A DNA stretch of 64,000 bases. It comes from Embleya sp051903075 (GTDB lineage Bacteria > Actinomycetota > Actinomycetes > Streptomycetales > Streptomycetaceae). Positions 54,579 through 63,063 of this stretch are shown here, one piece after another (the first letter of the stretch is position 1; every line of letters starts with the position of its first letter). The notes under the pieces were generated by a model that was not told the DNA's origin, did no database searches, and worked only from the letters and a program-made list of their open reading frames with translations. A program made the position numbers and the translations under genes. The stretch spans positions 3,596,001 through 3,660,000 of the forward strand of contig NZ_CP182422.1 of NCBI RefSeq assembly GCF_051903075.1. The letters are read 5' to 3'.

Positions 54579-54598
54579 TTGCCAACACTTTGCCAACA
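54579..54598 (+). promoter_or_regulatory. Two TTGCCAACA direct repeats, one helical turn apart
   Basis: TTGCCAACA at 54579-54587 and 54590-54598, start to start 11 bp. They lie 90-110 bp before the small secreted protein gene and just after the previous stop. The spacing suits cooperative binding of a regulator on one DNA face. Confidence 0.35.
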
Positions 54599-54687
54599 GC
54601 GCCCGCAACCCGATCGTGCTTCGAGCGGTAGTCAGTGTGGTCGGTGCCGGAGGGGCCCGACCTCACCGTGACACCACGAGGAGCACC

Positions 54688-55119
54688 ATGACGCACATCT
54701 CGCGCCGCGTAGCCCAGGCCGCCCTGCTGATCGCCGCCGGCGCCGCGCCGATCCTGGGCGCGTCCGCCGCGCACGCGGCGGAACTGCCCACGGGTGGCCT
54801 CGGCGCGCTGACCCAGCCGGACGTCGGCGGCCTCGCCGACAAGGTCCCCGCGGCCTCCGAAGGCGCGGGCAACGCGGCCGGTGGAACGGCGTCGAAGACC
54901 GTCCCCGCGGCCTCGAAGACCGCAGGTCAGACGGCCGGTACCACCGCGTCGAACGCGAACAAGACGGTCGGCGACGGCGCCGCGGCGGTCGCTCCCGCCG
55001 CCGGCCAGACGGTCGGCCAGGCCGCCCCCGCGGCCGGTCAGCTCGCCGGTGGCGGCGCCCCCGCCGCGCCGTCCCTGCCCGCCGTGCCCTCCCTCGGCGG
55101 ACTCCCGATCGGGGGTTGA
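54688..55119 (+). CDS. Secreted Ala/Thr-rich repeat protein
   Basis: 143 residues from ATG 54688 with GAGGAG upstream. A Sec signal peptide ends near AHAAELP (residue 30). The mature protein is low complexity, with recurring units of about ten residues (SKTVPAAS, SKTAGQTAGTTAS, AGQTVGQAAPAAGQ). Similar small secreted proteins are common on Streptomyces surfaces; no enzymatic motif is present. A strong terminator follows. Confidence 0.75.
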   Translation: MTHISRRVAQAALLIAAGAAPILGASAAHAAELPTGGLGALTQPDVGGLADKVPAASEGAGNAAGGTASKTVPAASKTAGQTAGTTASNANKTVGDGAAAVAPAAGQTVGQAAPAAGQLAGGGAPAAPSLPAVPSLGGLPIGG

Positions 55120-55156
55120 TCGAACCGGTTCTCATTCGGTTGAGAGCCGGTGAAAC

Positions 55157-55204
55157 CGGCGGGGCCGGTGCGGCGTGTCCATTGATGCCGCACCGGCCCC
55201 GCCG
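55157..55204 (+). terminator. Strong terminator after the secreted protein
   Basis: An 18-bp perfect stem: CGGCGGGGCCGGTGCGGC (55157-55174) with its complement at 55187-55204, 12-nt loop. Confidence 0.85.
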
Positions 55205-55402
55205 TATGTCCGAACCGCGCTTGTCCACCATTGGGATTAGCAAACGATCGGGTATCCCTCCGTGGGATGACGTACCAAAGGGCCATCGTGCGCATCCAAA
55301 TTACTTCGTGGGTGTCTACGCTGTTCTGCGAGCGTTACGAAGAGTCGCAATTCTGGACATAGGCCACGAGACTCTTCCACCACCCCACAATCGAGGAGCA
55401 CG

Positions 55403-57367
55403 GTGTCTGCCACGACGCGGGCCGCCGCGAACGGCCACAACAAGAACGGCACCGGCACCCCGGCCGCCGAGCGCGTGCGCGGGATCTCGGCGGGGGTGCT
55501 GATCTGGTATCTGCGGATCGTGGCGGCACTCGACTTCGTGTCGGCCGTCTCGGTGCCGCTGCGCGACCGGGTGCGTCACCACGACACGGGCGAGTACTAC
55601 ACGCCGTTCCTGGTCACGTCCGGATTCACGTCGGCCGCGCTGGCCGCGTTCCTCGCCATCATGCTCGCCCGCCGCAAGCGGGCCGCCTGGGCGTTCACGG
55701 CGATCCTGCTCGTCCCGTCCACCGCGGTCTACATCTGGGCGCTGTGGTTCGACGACCTGCGGCAACACCCGTTCAACTGGTTCTCCACGATCCTCACGTT
55801 CGTGATCTGCGTCGCGCTGCTGCTGAGCTTCGCCGAGTTCGGCGCCAAGGGCGACCGGGGCAACGTGCTCAAGGCCGGCCTGGTGCTGGCCGGCGGCGCG
55901 GTGGTCGGTGTGGTCCTGGGCTCGACGCTGGTCAACGCCACCGACCGGATCGCCGACTCCAGCATGGGCGACCGGATCCTGTACGCGGTGTTGCGCATCT
56001 TCACCCTCGCCCCGGACAGCGACCTGGGCAGCGTCTCGGTACCGCGCTGGGTCGACATCGTGATCAACGTGGCCGGCGTGGTGTTGTTCCTGCTGGTGCT
56101 CTACGTGCTCTTCCGCGCGCCCAAGGGTCGCGAACTGCTCACCCCCGACGACGAGGTGCTGCTGCGCGAGCTGCTCGACAAGCAGGGTGAGCGGGACTCG
56201 CTCGGCTACTTCGCGCTGCGTCGGGACAAGGCGGTGATGTGGTCGCCGAGCGGCAAGGCGGCGGTCGCCTACCGGGTCGTGGGCGGCGTCTCGCTCGCCT
56301 CCGGCGACCCGATCGGCGACCCCGAGGCGTGGCCCGGCGCGATCGACCGCTGGCTCGCCGAGGCCGAGGACCGCGCCTGGGTGCCGGCCGTGATGGGGGC
56401 CAGCGAGGAGGCCGGCACGATCTTCGCCCGGCACGGTCTGGACGCGTTGGAGCTGGGCGACGAGGCGATCGTCGAGGTGTCCGAGTTCAGCCTGGAGGGC
56501 CGCGCGATGCGCGGTGTCCGGCAGGCGTACAACCGGGTCAAGCGCGCCGGGTACACCACCCGGGTGCGCCGCCACGAGGACATCCCCGAGGGGGAGATGC
56601 GCGAACTGCTCGACCTCGCCGACCACTGGCGCGACGGGCAGACCGAACGCGGCTTCTCGATGGCCCTCGGCCGGCTCGGCGACCCCGACGACGGGCGCTG
56701 CCTGATGGTCGAGTGCATGGACGACGAGGGACGGCTGCGCGCGGTGCTCAGCTTCGTGCCGTGGGGTGCCAAGGGCGTCTCGCTCGACCTGATGCGCCGC
56801 GACCGCGAGTCGGACAACGGGCTGATCGAGTTCATGGTGCTCGACGTCATAGAAGGCGCCAAGGCGTACGCCGCGGCGAACGCGAAGCCCGCCAAGGGCG
56901 GCAAGGGGAAGGGCAAGCCGGCCGAGCCGGAGGCCGAGGCCCCCGCCGAGGCGTCCTCGCCGATCGACATCGAGCGCATCTCGCTGAACTTCGCGATGTT
57001 CCGCTCGGTGTTCGAGCGCGGCAACAAGCTCGGCGCCGGGCCGGTACTGCGGCTGTGGCGCGCGGTCCTGGTGTTCTTCTCCCGCTGGTGGCAGATCGAG
57101 TCGCTGTACCGGGCCAACGAGAAGTACCGCCCGATCTGGGAGCCGCGCTACATCTGCTTCCGCAAGGCGAGCGAGCTGCCGCGGATCGGCATCGCGAGCG
57201 CCCGGGCCGAGGGCTTTTTGACCACGCCGACGCTGCCGCAGCTGTTCGGCGCCCGGCACGAGCAGCGGGTGGCCTCGATGACCAAGCGCAAGGCCGCCGA
57301 GGCGACGCCGCCGCTGGACGGCTGGACCGCGGAGCAGCGCGAGCCGGCCGAGCACAAGCAGCCCTGA
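55403..57367 (+). CDS. DUF2156 (MprF-like lysyltransferase domain) membrane protein
   Basis: 654 residues from GTG 55403 with GAGGAG upstream. Five or six membrane helices (about 30-220) precede a DUF2156/GNAT-fold domain from about 255: DKAVMWSPSGKAAVAYRVVGGVSLASGDPIGD, then EGRAMRGVRQAYNRVKRAGY and IERISLNFAMFRSVFERG. The domain corresponds to the aminoacyl-phosphatidylglycerol synthase of MprF. There is no lysyl-tRNA synthetase fused, so tRNA must be supplied in trans. A Lys/Gly/Pro/Glu-rich insert at ~495-520 interrupts the catalytic domain. It probably modifies membrane lipid charge. Confidence 0.82.
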   Translation: MSATTRAAANGHNKNGTGTPAAERVRGISAGVLIWYLRIVAALDFVSAVSVPLRDRVRHHDTGEYYTPFLVTSGFTSAALAAFLAIMLARRKRAAWAFTAILLVPSTAVYIWALWFDDLRQHPFNWFSTILTFVICVALLLSFAEFGAKGDRGNVLKAGLVLAGGAVVGVVLGSTLVNATDRIADSSMGDRILYAVLRIFTLAPDSDLGSVSVPRWVDIVINVAGVVLFLLVLYVLFRAPKGRELLTPDDEVLLRELLDKQGERDSLGYFALRRDKAVMWSPSGKAAVAYRVVGGVSLASGDPIGDPEAWPGAIDRWLAEAEDRAWVPAVMGASEEAGTIFARHGLDALELGDEAIVEVSEFSLEGRAMRGVRQAYNRVKRAGYTTRVRRHEDIPEGEMRELLDLADHWRDGQTERGFSMALGRLGDPDDGRCLMVECMDDEGRLRAVLSFVPWGAKGVSLDLMRRDRESDNGLIEFMVLDVIEGAKAYAAANAKPAKGGKGKGKPAEPEAEAPAEASSPIDIERISLNFAMFRSVFERGNKLGAGPVLRLWRAVLVFFSRWWQIESLYRANEKYRPIWEPRYICFRKASELPRIGIASARAEGFLTTPTLPQLFGARHEQRVASMTKRKAAEATPPLDGWTAEQREPAEHKQP

Positions 57368-57394
57368 TCACCGGGTTCGGCCACGCCGACCACG

Positions 57395-57432
57395 CCGAAG
57401 GGCGGCACCCTCGCGGGGGTGCCGCCCTTCGG
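57395..57432. terminator. Terminator between DUF2156 and WGR genes
   Basis: CCGAAGGGCGGCACCC (57395-57410) pairs exactly with its complement at 57417-57432, 6-nt loop. It sits between two convergent genes and can serve both. Confidence 0.85.
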
Positions 57433-57464
57433 TCGTTCGCCTCTTCGGGGTCCTGCGGGTCGGC

Positions 57465-58895
57465 TCAGACCAGGCGGCGGATCTCGCCGCGCACCCGGTA
57501 GAACCCGCCGCGCTCGGCCGGGCTGACCGCGTCCACCACGTAGCGCGCGCCCGCGACCCGTACGTTCTTCGGGAACTGCACGTTCCAGCCGCTCTCGTAG
57601 CCCGCGGTGACCACGTGCACCCGCAGCCGGCCGTTGCCCTGGTCGACGCACTCGACCACGACGCCGGTGCCGGCCTCGGTGGTGGTGGCCACCTCGGTGG
57701 TCGGCACCACGGCCTCCATCGCGGCCACCTTGACATCGCGCACCTGCGGCACGGTGCCGTCCTGGGCCGCCGCGATCGCCGCCTCGCTCACGTCGATGCA
57801 GGCCAGCGAGCCGTCGGTGGTAACGATGTACAACTTCTCGTCGTGGTACTGCATGGAGAAGGCCGAGCCGCACGTGGTGCCCAGCTTCCACAGCCGCTTG
57901 CCGTCCTCGGTGAAGCAGTACACCGTCGAGGAGCTGTCCCCGGCGAAGACGTACTTCCCGTTCTCGGCGGTGGCGCAGGAGAACACCGACGCGTCGCAGT
58001 CGTAGGTGGTGCGGATGCTGCCGTCGGACTTGGCGATCCGGTGCACCTTGTTACCGGTGGTGCCCGCGTACACGTCGTCGCGCTCCTGCCAGCCGAAGAG
58101 CACCCCGCCCCTGGTCTTGGTGGTCCACAACTCCTTGCCGTCGCCGGCGGCGAACGCCTGCACCCCGGCGCTGTGTCCGTGGTAGATCGCGTTCTCGTCG
58201 CAGCGCACCATCCACGCGCCGGTGCCGTTGGTGGCCGCGGCCCAGAGCGACTCGTCCTCGTGGTCGATCGTGGTGCAGCCGCCGTTGGAGTCGGACACGC
58301 CGAGCACGCCGTCGTGGATGTCCAGCCAGTAGATGTCGATGTTGTCGGTGATCTCGTAGGCCACGCGCGGAGCCTTGCCGCCGACGTCGTACACGTTGCC
58401 GTTGTCGCACCCGGCGTAGATCCACGAGTCGTCCGCGACGATGCACTTGACGCCGTCGGGCAGTTGGTAGCGGCCGGTGACCTCGCCGGCGTGGTCGAGG
58501 AACCAGACGTCGCCGCGCTGGTTGCCGACCAGGACCCGCTCGGAGTCGACGAAGATGCCGAACGCGGAGGAGCCGGTGCGGTAGCGCCACAACACCGGCG
58601 CCGAGTTGCGGGCCGTGCTGGGCCGGGAGACGATCTCGCGGCGGGTGATCGCCCTGGGCTTGCGCACTCCCTGGACGGCCGGCTCGTAGCCCTTGCGCAG
58701 CTTCGCGGCGACCTTCTTCTTGCCGTCCGCCTCGGCCTTTTGCGGCGTCGCGTGGGTGGTCGTCCCGGTCTGGCCCTTGGCCCCGATCCGCCCGTACGTG
58801 ACCGTGACGTCGCAACCGTCGACGACCACTTCGTAGTACTTGTGCGCGCCGTCGCCTTCCTCGGACAGCTCAAGGTAGGTACGGGTCTCGGGCAT
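57465..58895 (-). CDS. WGR domain protein with PQQ-like beta-propeller
   Basis: 476 residues from ATG 58895 with AGGAG upstream. Residues ~1-80 are a WGR domain: KYYEVVVDGCDVTVTYGRIGAKGQTGTTTHATPQKAEADGKKKVAAKLRKGY, carrying the Y-G-R-I-G core. Residues ~100-400 contain seven or so blades of the type VLVGNQRGDVWFLDHAGE and YIVTTDGSLACIDV. The last ~70 residues form a small beta domain. WGR domains contact DNA or RNA in PARP-type proteins. A WGR-propeller pair without catalytic domain suggests a sensor or scaffold. No partner is obvious. Confidence 0.82.
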   Translation of the reverse strand: MPETRTYLELSEEGDGAHKYYEVVVDGCDVTVTYGRIGAKGQTGTTTHATPQKAEADGKKKVAAKLRKGYEPAVQGVRKPRAITRREIVSRPSTARNSAPVLWRYRTGSSAFGIFVDSERVLVGNQRGDVWFLDHAGEVTGRYQLPDGVKCIVADDSWIYAGCDNGNVYDVGGKAPRVAYEITDNIDIYWLDIHDGVLGVSDSNGGCTTIDHEDESLWAAATNGTGAWMVRCDENAIYHGHSAGVQAFAAGDGKELWTTKTRGGVLFGWQERDDVYAGTTGNKVHRIAKSDGSIRTTYDCDASVFSCATAENGKYVFAGDSSSTVYCFTEDGKRLWKLGTTCGSAFSMQYHDEKLYIVTTDGSLACIDVSEAAIAAAQDGTVPQVRDVKVAAMEAVVPTTEVATTTEAGTGVVVECVDQGNGRLRVHVVTAGYESGWNVQFPKNVRVAGARYVVDAVSPAERGGFYRVRGEIRRLV

Positions 58896-59322
58896 GACGA
58901 CTCCTGGCTCCGCTGAGTGGGTTGGGGATGCCGAACCTCCACGACGGAACGGGAGAACCGTGTTGTTGCAAGGGGGCTGATGCCCCGTCATCCCCGGTGG
59001 CGACGACTCGAACACTACTCACGTCGGCCGACAGCGTGGGGGTGGGCGAACGGTTGCCCGGGGGCGGTGCCCATTCCCCCGGCCGGGTGGGCCCGTTCAC
59101 CCGGCCGGCGCATCTCGTGACCTACGGGTTCGTTGTCGGGCAAAGTGCTCCGACATACTCCCGACCCCTACTCCGCCGGGAGGATCATCGGGGTCGGGAC
59201 CCCTCCCCGTGGACGACGTTTCAGCGTCGGGCGCGGGGTTAATCTCCACTCGTCCCGATCACCGGTCGCCGGTTCGACCCCAGTACGGTCGGCCGAAGAC
59301 CCCGCTTGCCCGAGGAGTCCAT
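58896..59322. other. 427-bp divergent intergenic region
   Basis: Between the WGR gene (minus) and the MBL-fold gene (plus). No frame with a credible ribosome site and no tRNA fold is seen. GGTTCGACCCC near 59271 resembles a T-loop, but the flanking arms do not pair. Confidence 0.5.
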
Positions 59323-60501
59323 GTGGCCGGGCACGTGTTCACGTCATTGGCTCCCGCGGCGTTCGGCGCCAGACCCGCCGGCAAGCGCCTGGAGCGTGTC
59401 CGCAGATCGCCGCATTTTCGCGACGGCGCGTTCCGAAATCCCGTGCCGACGCGCCGTGGCAGTCCGGGCGCGCTCGGCAAGATGATGCGCGCGCAGCGGG
59501 CCGCGTCCGGACTGCGTCGACCGGCCGTGGCGATTCCCCTGGTCACCGCGTCGGCGGCGGACTTCGCACCGGCACCGACGACCGGGCTGCGGGCGTCCTG
59601 GCTGGGGCACGCGACGGTGTTCGTGGAGATCGACGGGGTGCGGGTGCTGTTCGACCCGGTGTGGAGCACCCGATGTTCGCCGTCGGCGGCGTTCGGCCCG
59701 GCCCGGCTGCACGCGGTGCCGGTGCGCTTCGCCGATCTGCCCGACCCCGACGTCGTGGTCGTCTCGCACGACCACTACGACCATCTGGATATGGCCACCA
59801 TCGTGGCGCTGGCCCGGCGTGAACGGGTGCTGTTCGTGGTGCCGTTGGGCATCGGCGCGCATCTGGAGCGGTGGGGCGTCGCCGAGGACCGGATCACCGA
59901 GTTGGACTGGCACGAGTCGGCCGAGGTCGCCGGGCTCGCCTTCACCGCGACGCCGGCGCGGCACTACTGCAATCGCGGCGCGCGGGTGCTCGGCACCGTG
60001 TTGTGGGCGTCGTGGGTGGTCGCCGGGCCCCGACACCGGGTCTTCCACAGCGGGGACAGCGGCTACTTCCCGGGGTTCGCCGACATCGGCCGCGAGCACG
60101 GGCCGTTCGACCTGACCATGATTCAGGCCGGGGCGTACGCGGAGGCGTGGCCCGAGGTGCATCTGCACCCGGAGGGCGCGGTACAGGCGCACGCGGATCT
60201 GGGCGGCGGGCTGATGTTGCCCATCCACTGGGGCACGTTCGATCTGGCACCGCACGCGTGGGAGGAGCCGGCCGAGCGGTCGGTGGCGGCGGCGCGGGCG
60301 CTGGGCACCGGCCTCGTGGTCCCTCGGCCCGGCGCGCTGTTCGAACCGGCCCTGGTGGACGGGGCCGAGGTGGAGCCGTGGTGGCGCGAGGTGGCGGCGG
60401 CGCCGGAGCGCTGGGCACCCGCGGCGCCGGCCGAGCAGGCGGCGGTGGAGCCGGTGGTGATTCCGGCGTTGTCGAGCGGATCCGCGGTGCCGGCGGGCTG
60501 A
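59323..60501 (+). CDS. Metallo-beta-lactamase fold hydrolase, NAPE-PLD/UlaG-like
   Basis: 392 residues from GTG 59323, five bases after GAGGAG. An Arg/Pro-rich N terminus (~80 residues) precedes LRASWLGHATVFVEIDGVRVLFDPVWSTR, then HDHYDHLD (H-x-H-x-D-H metal motif) near 147, ARHYCNRG near 223, HSGDSGYFPGF near 250 and LPIHWGTFDLAPHAWEEP near 308. This is the MBL subgroup of NAPE-phospholipase D and UlaG. Substrate likely a phosphodiester or lactone but not determinable. Confidence 0.86.
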   Translation: MAGHVFTSLAPAAFGARPAGKRLERVRRSPHFRDGAFRNPVPTRRGSPGALGKMMRAQRAASGLRRPAVAIPLVTASAADFAPAPTTGLRASWLGHATVFVEIDGVRVLFDPVWSTRCSPSAAFGPARLHAVPVRFADLPDPDVVVVSHDHYDHLDMATIVALARRERVLFVVPLGIGAHLERWGVAEDRITELDWHESAEVAGLAFTATPARHYCNRGARVLGTVLWASWVVAGPRHRVFHSGDSGYFPGFADIGREHGPFDLTMIQAGAYAEAWPEVHLHPEGAVQAHADLGGGLMLPIHWGTFDLAPHAWEEPAERSVAAARALGTGLVVPRPGALFEPALVDGAEVEPWWREVAAAPERWAPAAPAEQAAVEPVVIPALSSGSAVPAG

Positions 60502-60552
60502 GGCGTGGAGCGCGGCTGGGCCCTGTCCGGCCGGGACGGCGGGCGTGGTGGG

Positions 60553-61482
60553 TCAGGGCGTGGAGGGGGAGGATGTCTTCCAGGCGTCGGCGCGGATGCC
60601 GCGCGGGAGGACCATGACCGGGGTGCGGGCATTGCGGACGATCTTGTGCGAGACGTCGCCGACGAATACCCGCTTGACCGGGCCGACCGTGCCGGACGCG
60701 CAGATCAGCAGGTCGTCGGCCCAGGTGACGGCGTCGAGCGCGGCACGCACGTCGTCGCCCTCGACCGTTTCGCCGTCGACCGCCCCGTCGAGGTCGGCGA
60801 TCGCCGCCGCGAGGTCCTGCCGGGCCTGCTCGCGCGCGGCGCGCAACACCTGCTGCTCGGCCGCCTGGTGCTGCTTGCCCGAGTAGAGCCGGACCGGTCG
60901 CAGCACCAGCGTGAGCAGCCGCGCGTCGGCGTCCAGGAGCCGGGCGAACGCGACGCCGCAGGCCGCCACTTGGGCCGACTGCACGGCGCGCTGGTAGGCG
61001 ATCGTGCAGCGGGCGACGCGCGGCGGCGGATGTTCGGCGAAGCCGCGCGGCGCCAGCACCACCGGCACCGGCGAGCCGTGCAGGAGTTGGTCCGCGGTAC
61101 TGCCGAGCGCGACCCGCCCGGTCCGGCCGCCCGGCGCGGGGCCGATCACCACGAGCGCGGCGTCGTGCTCCTCGGCGATCCGGGCCAGTCCCCGGCCGCT
61201 GCCCCGGTTGTCGCCGATCGCGCGCTCGACCGGCAGGTCCGGGTCCCGCTCCCGCAGTTGCCGCTCCGCGTCGTCGAGCAGCCGATCGGTCTCCTCGCGC
61301 AGGAACGCGCGCCACTCCGCGTCCACCGCGCCGACCCCGGCGCCGGGCTGGGCGGGTGGACGGATGTGCGCGAGCACGACGCGGGCACCCGCCTGGCGGG
61401 CGAGCAGCGCGCCCAGCGCGAGCGCGTCCTGCCCGCGCGGCTCGGGCCGGCAGCCCACCACGATCCGCATGTCCGCGCTCAC
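60553..61482 (-). CDS. Tandem universal stress protein
   Basis: 309 residues with two Usp domains. I chose GTG 61482 because it overlaps the permease stop (GTGA); ATG 61470 is also possible. Domain 1 (about 5-150) ends VIGPAPGGRTGRVALGSTADQLLHGSPVPVVLAP, holding the ATP-binding G-2x-G-9x-G-S pattern. Domain 2 (about 155-300) has LICASGTVGPVKRVFVGDVSHKIVRNARTPVMVLP with a degenerate version. Usp proteins bind ATP and respond to stress. Coupling with a permease suggests regulation of uptake, as inferred for similar gene pairs. Confidence 0.86.
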   Translation of the reverse strand: MSADMRIVVGCRPEPRGQDALALGALLARQAGARVVLAHIRPPAQPGAGVGAVDAEWRAFLREETDRLLDDAERQLRERDPDLPVERAIGDNRGSGRGLARIAEEHDAALVVIGPAPGGRTGRVALGSTADQLLHGSPVPVVLAPRGFAEHPPPRVARCTIAYQRAVQSAQVAACGVAFARLLDADARLLTLVLRPVRLYSGKQHQAAEQQVLRAAREQARQDLAAAIADLDGAVDGETVEGDDVRAALDAVTWADDLLICASGTVGPVKRVFVGDVSHKIVRNARTPVMVLPRGIRADAWKTSSPSTP

Positions 61483-62930
61483 CGGTCCGCCTCGGCGCCG
61501 GCCTCGGCGCGCCAGCGCGAGTGGCGGTAGCCGTACAGGAAGTAGATGGCCACGCCGGCCGCCATCCAGACCAGGAAGACCTGCCAGGTGGTCCCGGAGA
61601 GCCGGGCCATCAGGTAGATGCAAAAGCCCACGCCGAGCAGCGGGGTGATCGGGAAGAACGGCGAGGTGAAGCCGCGCGGCAGGTCGGGGCGGGTGCGGCG
61701 GAGCACGATCACCCCGATGTTGACCAGGGTGAAGGCGAACAGGGTGCCGATGCTGGTGGCCTCGGTGAGTCGGCCGAGCGGGACCAGGGCGGCCAGCAGG
61801 GCCACCCACGCGCCGGTGATCAGCGTGTTGGCCACCGGGCTCTGCGTGCGGCTGTCGACCTTGGCGAAGATCGGCGGGATCAGGCCGTCACGCGCCATCG
61901 CGAACAGGATCCGGGTCTGCCCGTACAGCACGGTGAGCACGACGCTGGCGATCGAGATGATCGCCCCGGCGGACAGGATCGTCGACGCCCACGAGCCGCC
62001 GGTGACGTCGGTGACGATCTGCGCCAGCGTCGCCTCGCTGCCCTCGAACTGGTCCCACGGCATGGCGCCGAGCGCGGCGAGGGCGACCGCGACGTAGACG
62101 ATGGTGACGATGCCGAGCGAGATCAGGATCGCGAGCGGCAGGTCGCGGCGCGGGTTCTTGGCCTCCTCGCCGGCGGTGGAGGCGGCGTCGAAGCCGATGT
62201 AGGAGAAGAACACCTGGGACGCGCCGGCGCTGATCCCGGCCGCCCCCAGCGGCGCGAACGGGGTCAGGTTGTCGTGCTTGAACGCGGTGAACGCGATGGC
62301 GCAGAAGAACGCGAGGGTGATCAGCTTGATGAAGACCATGATCGTGTTGGCCACGGCGCTCTCCGACACCCCGCGCACCAGCAGCACGACCGCGAGCAGC
62401 ACGACGACGACCGCGGGCACGTTGAACGTGCCGCCGTCGCCCGGGGGTTGGCTGATCACGTCGGGCAGGCTCACCCCGAAGGCGGAGTCGAGCAGTTCGT
62501 TGACGTACTGCCCCCAGCCGACGGCGACGGCGGAGATGGACACGCCGTACTCCAGGAGCAGGCACCACCCGCACACCCACGCGATGCCCTCGCCGAGCGT
62601 GGCGTACGCGTAGGAGTAGGACGAGCCGGACACCGGGATGGTCCCGGCCAGTTCGGCGTAGGACAGCGCCGAGAACAGCGCGGTGACCGCGGCGAGCACG
62701 AACGAGATCACCACCGCCGGGCCGGCCTTGGGCACCGCCTCGGCCAGGATCACGAAGATCCCGGTGCCCAGCGTCGCGCCGACGCTGAAGAAGGTCAGTT
62801 CGAGCAGCCCCATGGAGCGCCGCAGGCCGGCATCCCCCTCGCCGCCGCCGCTCTCCGCGAGGATCGCGTCCACGGGCTTCGTCCGCAGCACGCCATAGCG
62901 CGTCCGGGGTGCGACATGACTGGCGGGCAA
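61479..62930 (-). CDS. APC family amino acid permease
   Basis: 483 residues with about 12 membrane helices. SVGATLGTGIFVILAEA near 54 is the first-helix substrate/ion site, and FFSYIGFDAASTAGEEAKNPRRDLPLAI near 245 is the helix 6 to loop signature of cationic amino acid transporters. I prefer TTG 62930, which has GGGAGG six bases upstream; GTG 62951 lacks a site and would put the ribosome site inside the gene. It is expected to import amino acids or polyamines. The stop overlaps the universal stress protein start. Confidence 0.84.
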   Translation of the reverse strand: MPASHVAPRTRYGVLRTKPVDAILAESGGGEGDAGLRRSMGLLELTFFSVGATLGTGIFVILAEAVPKAGPAVVISFVLAAVTALFSALSYAELAGTIPVSGSSYSYAYATLGEGIAWVCGWCLLLEYGVSISAVAVGWGQYVNELLDSAFGVSLPDVISQPPGDGGTFNVPAVVVVLLAVVLLVRGVSESAVANTIMVFIKLITLAFFCAIAFTAFKHDNLTPFAPLGAAGISAGASQVFFSYIGFDAASTAGEEAKNPRRDLPLAILISLGIVTIVYVAVALAALGAMPWDQFEGSEATLAQIVTDVTGGSWASTILSAGAIISIASVVLTVLYGQTRILFAMARDGLIPPIFAKVDSRTQSPVANTLITGAWVALLAALVPLGRLTEATSIGTLFAFTLVNIGVIVLRRTRPDLPRGFTSPFFPITPLLGVGFCIYLMARLSGTTWQVFLVWMAAGVAIYFLYGYRHSRWRAEAGAEADR

Positions 62931-63063
62931 ATCCGGCCTCCCTGGAAACACACGGTTCGAGAAGGGAGGGGTGCCCCGAGACGGGGCGCTCGAACGGCCT
63001 TTCAGCCATTCGGCCCGGGTGCGCCGGCGCCGATCGACGCACCGGTCGCCGCGGTTCGGCCGG

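Noticed and set aside
59255..59290. tRNA-like T-loop GGTTCGACCCC
   Set aside because: Flanking bases do not form T-stem, anticodon or acceptor arms.
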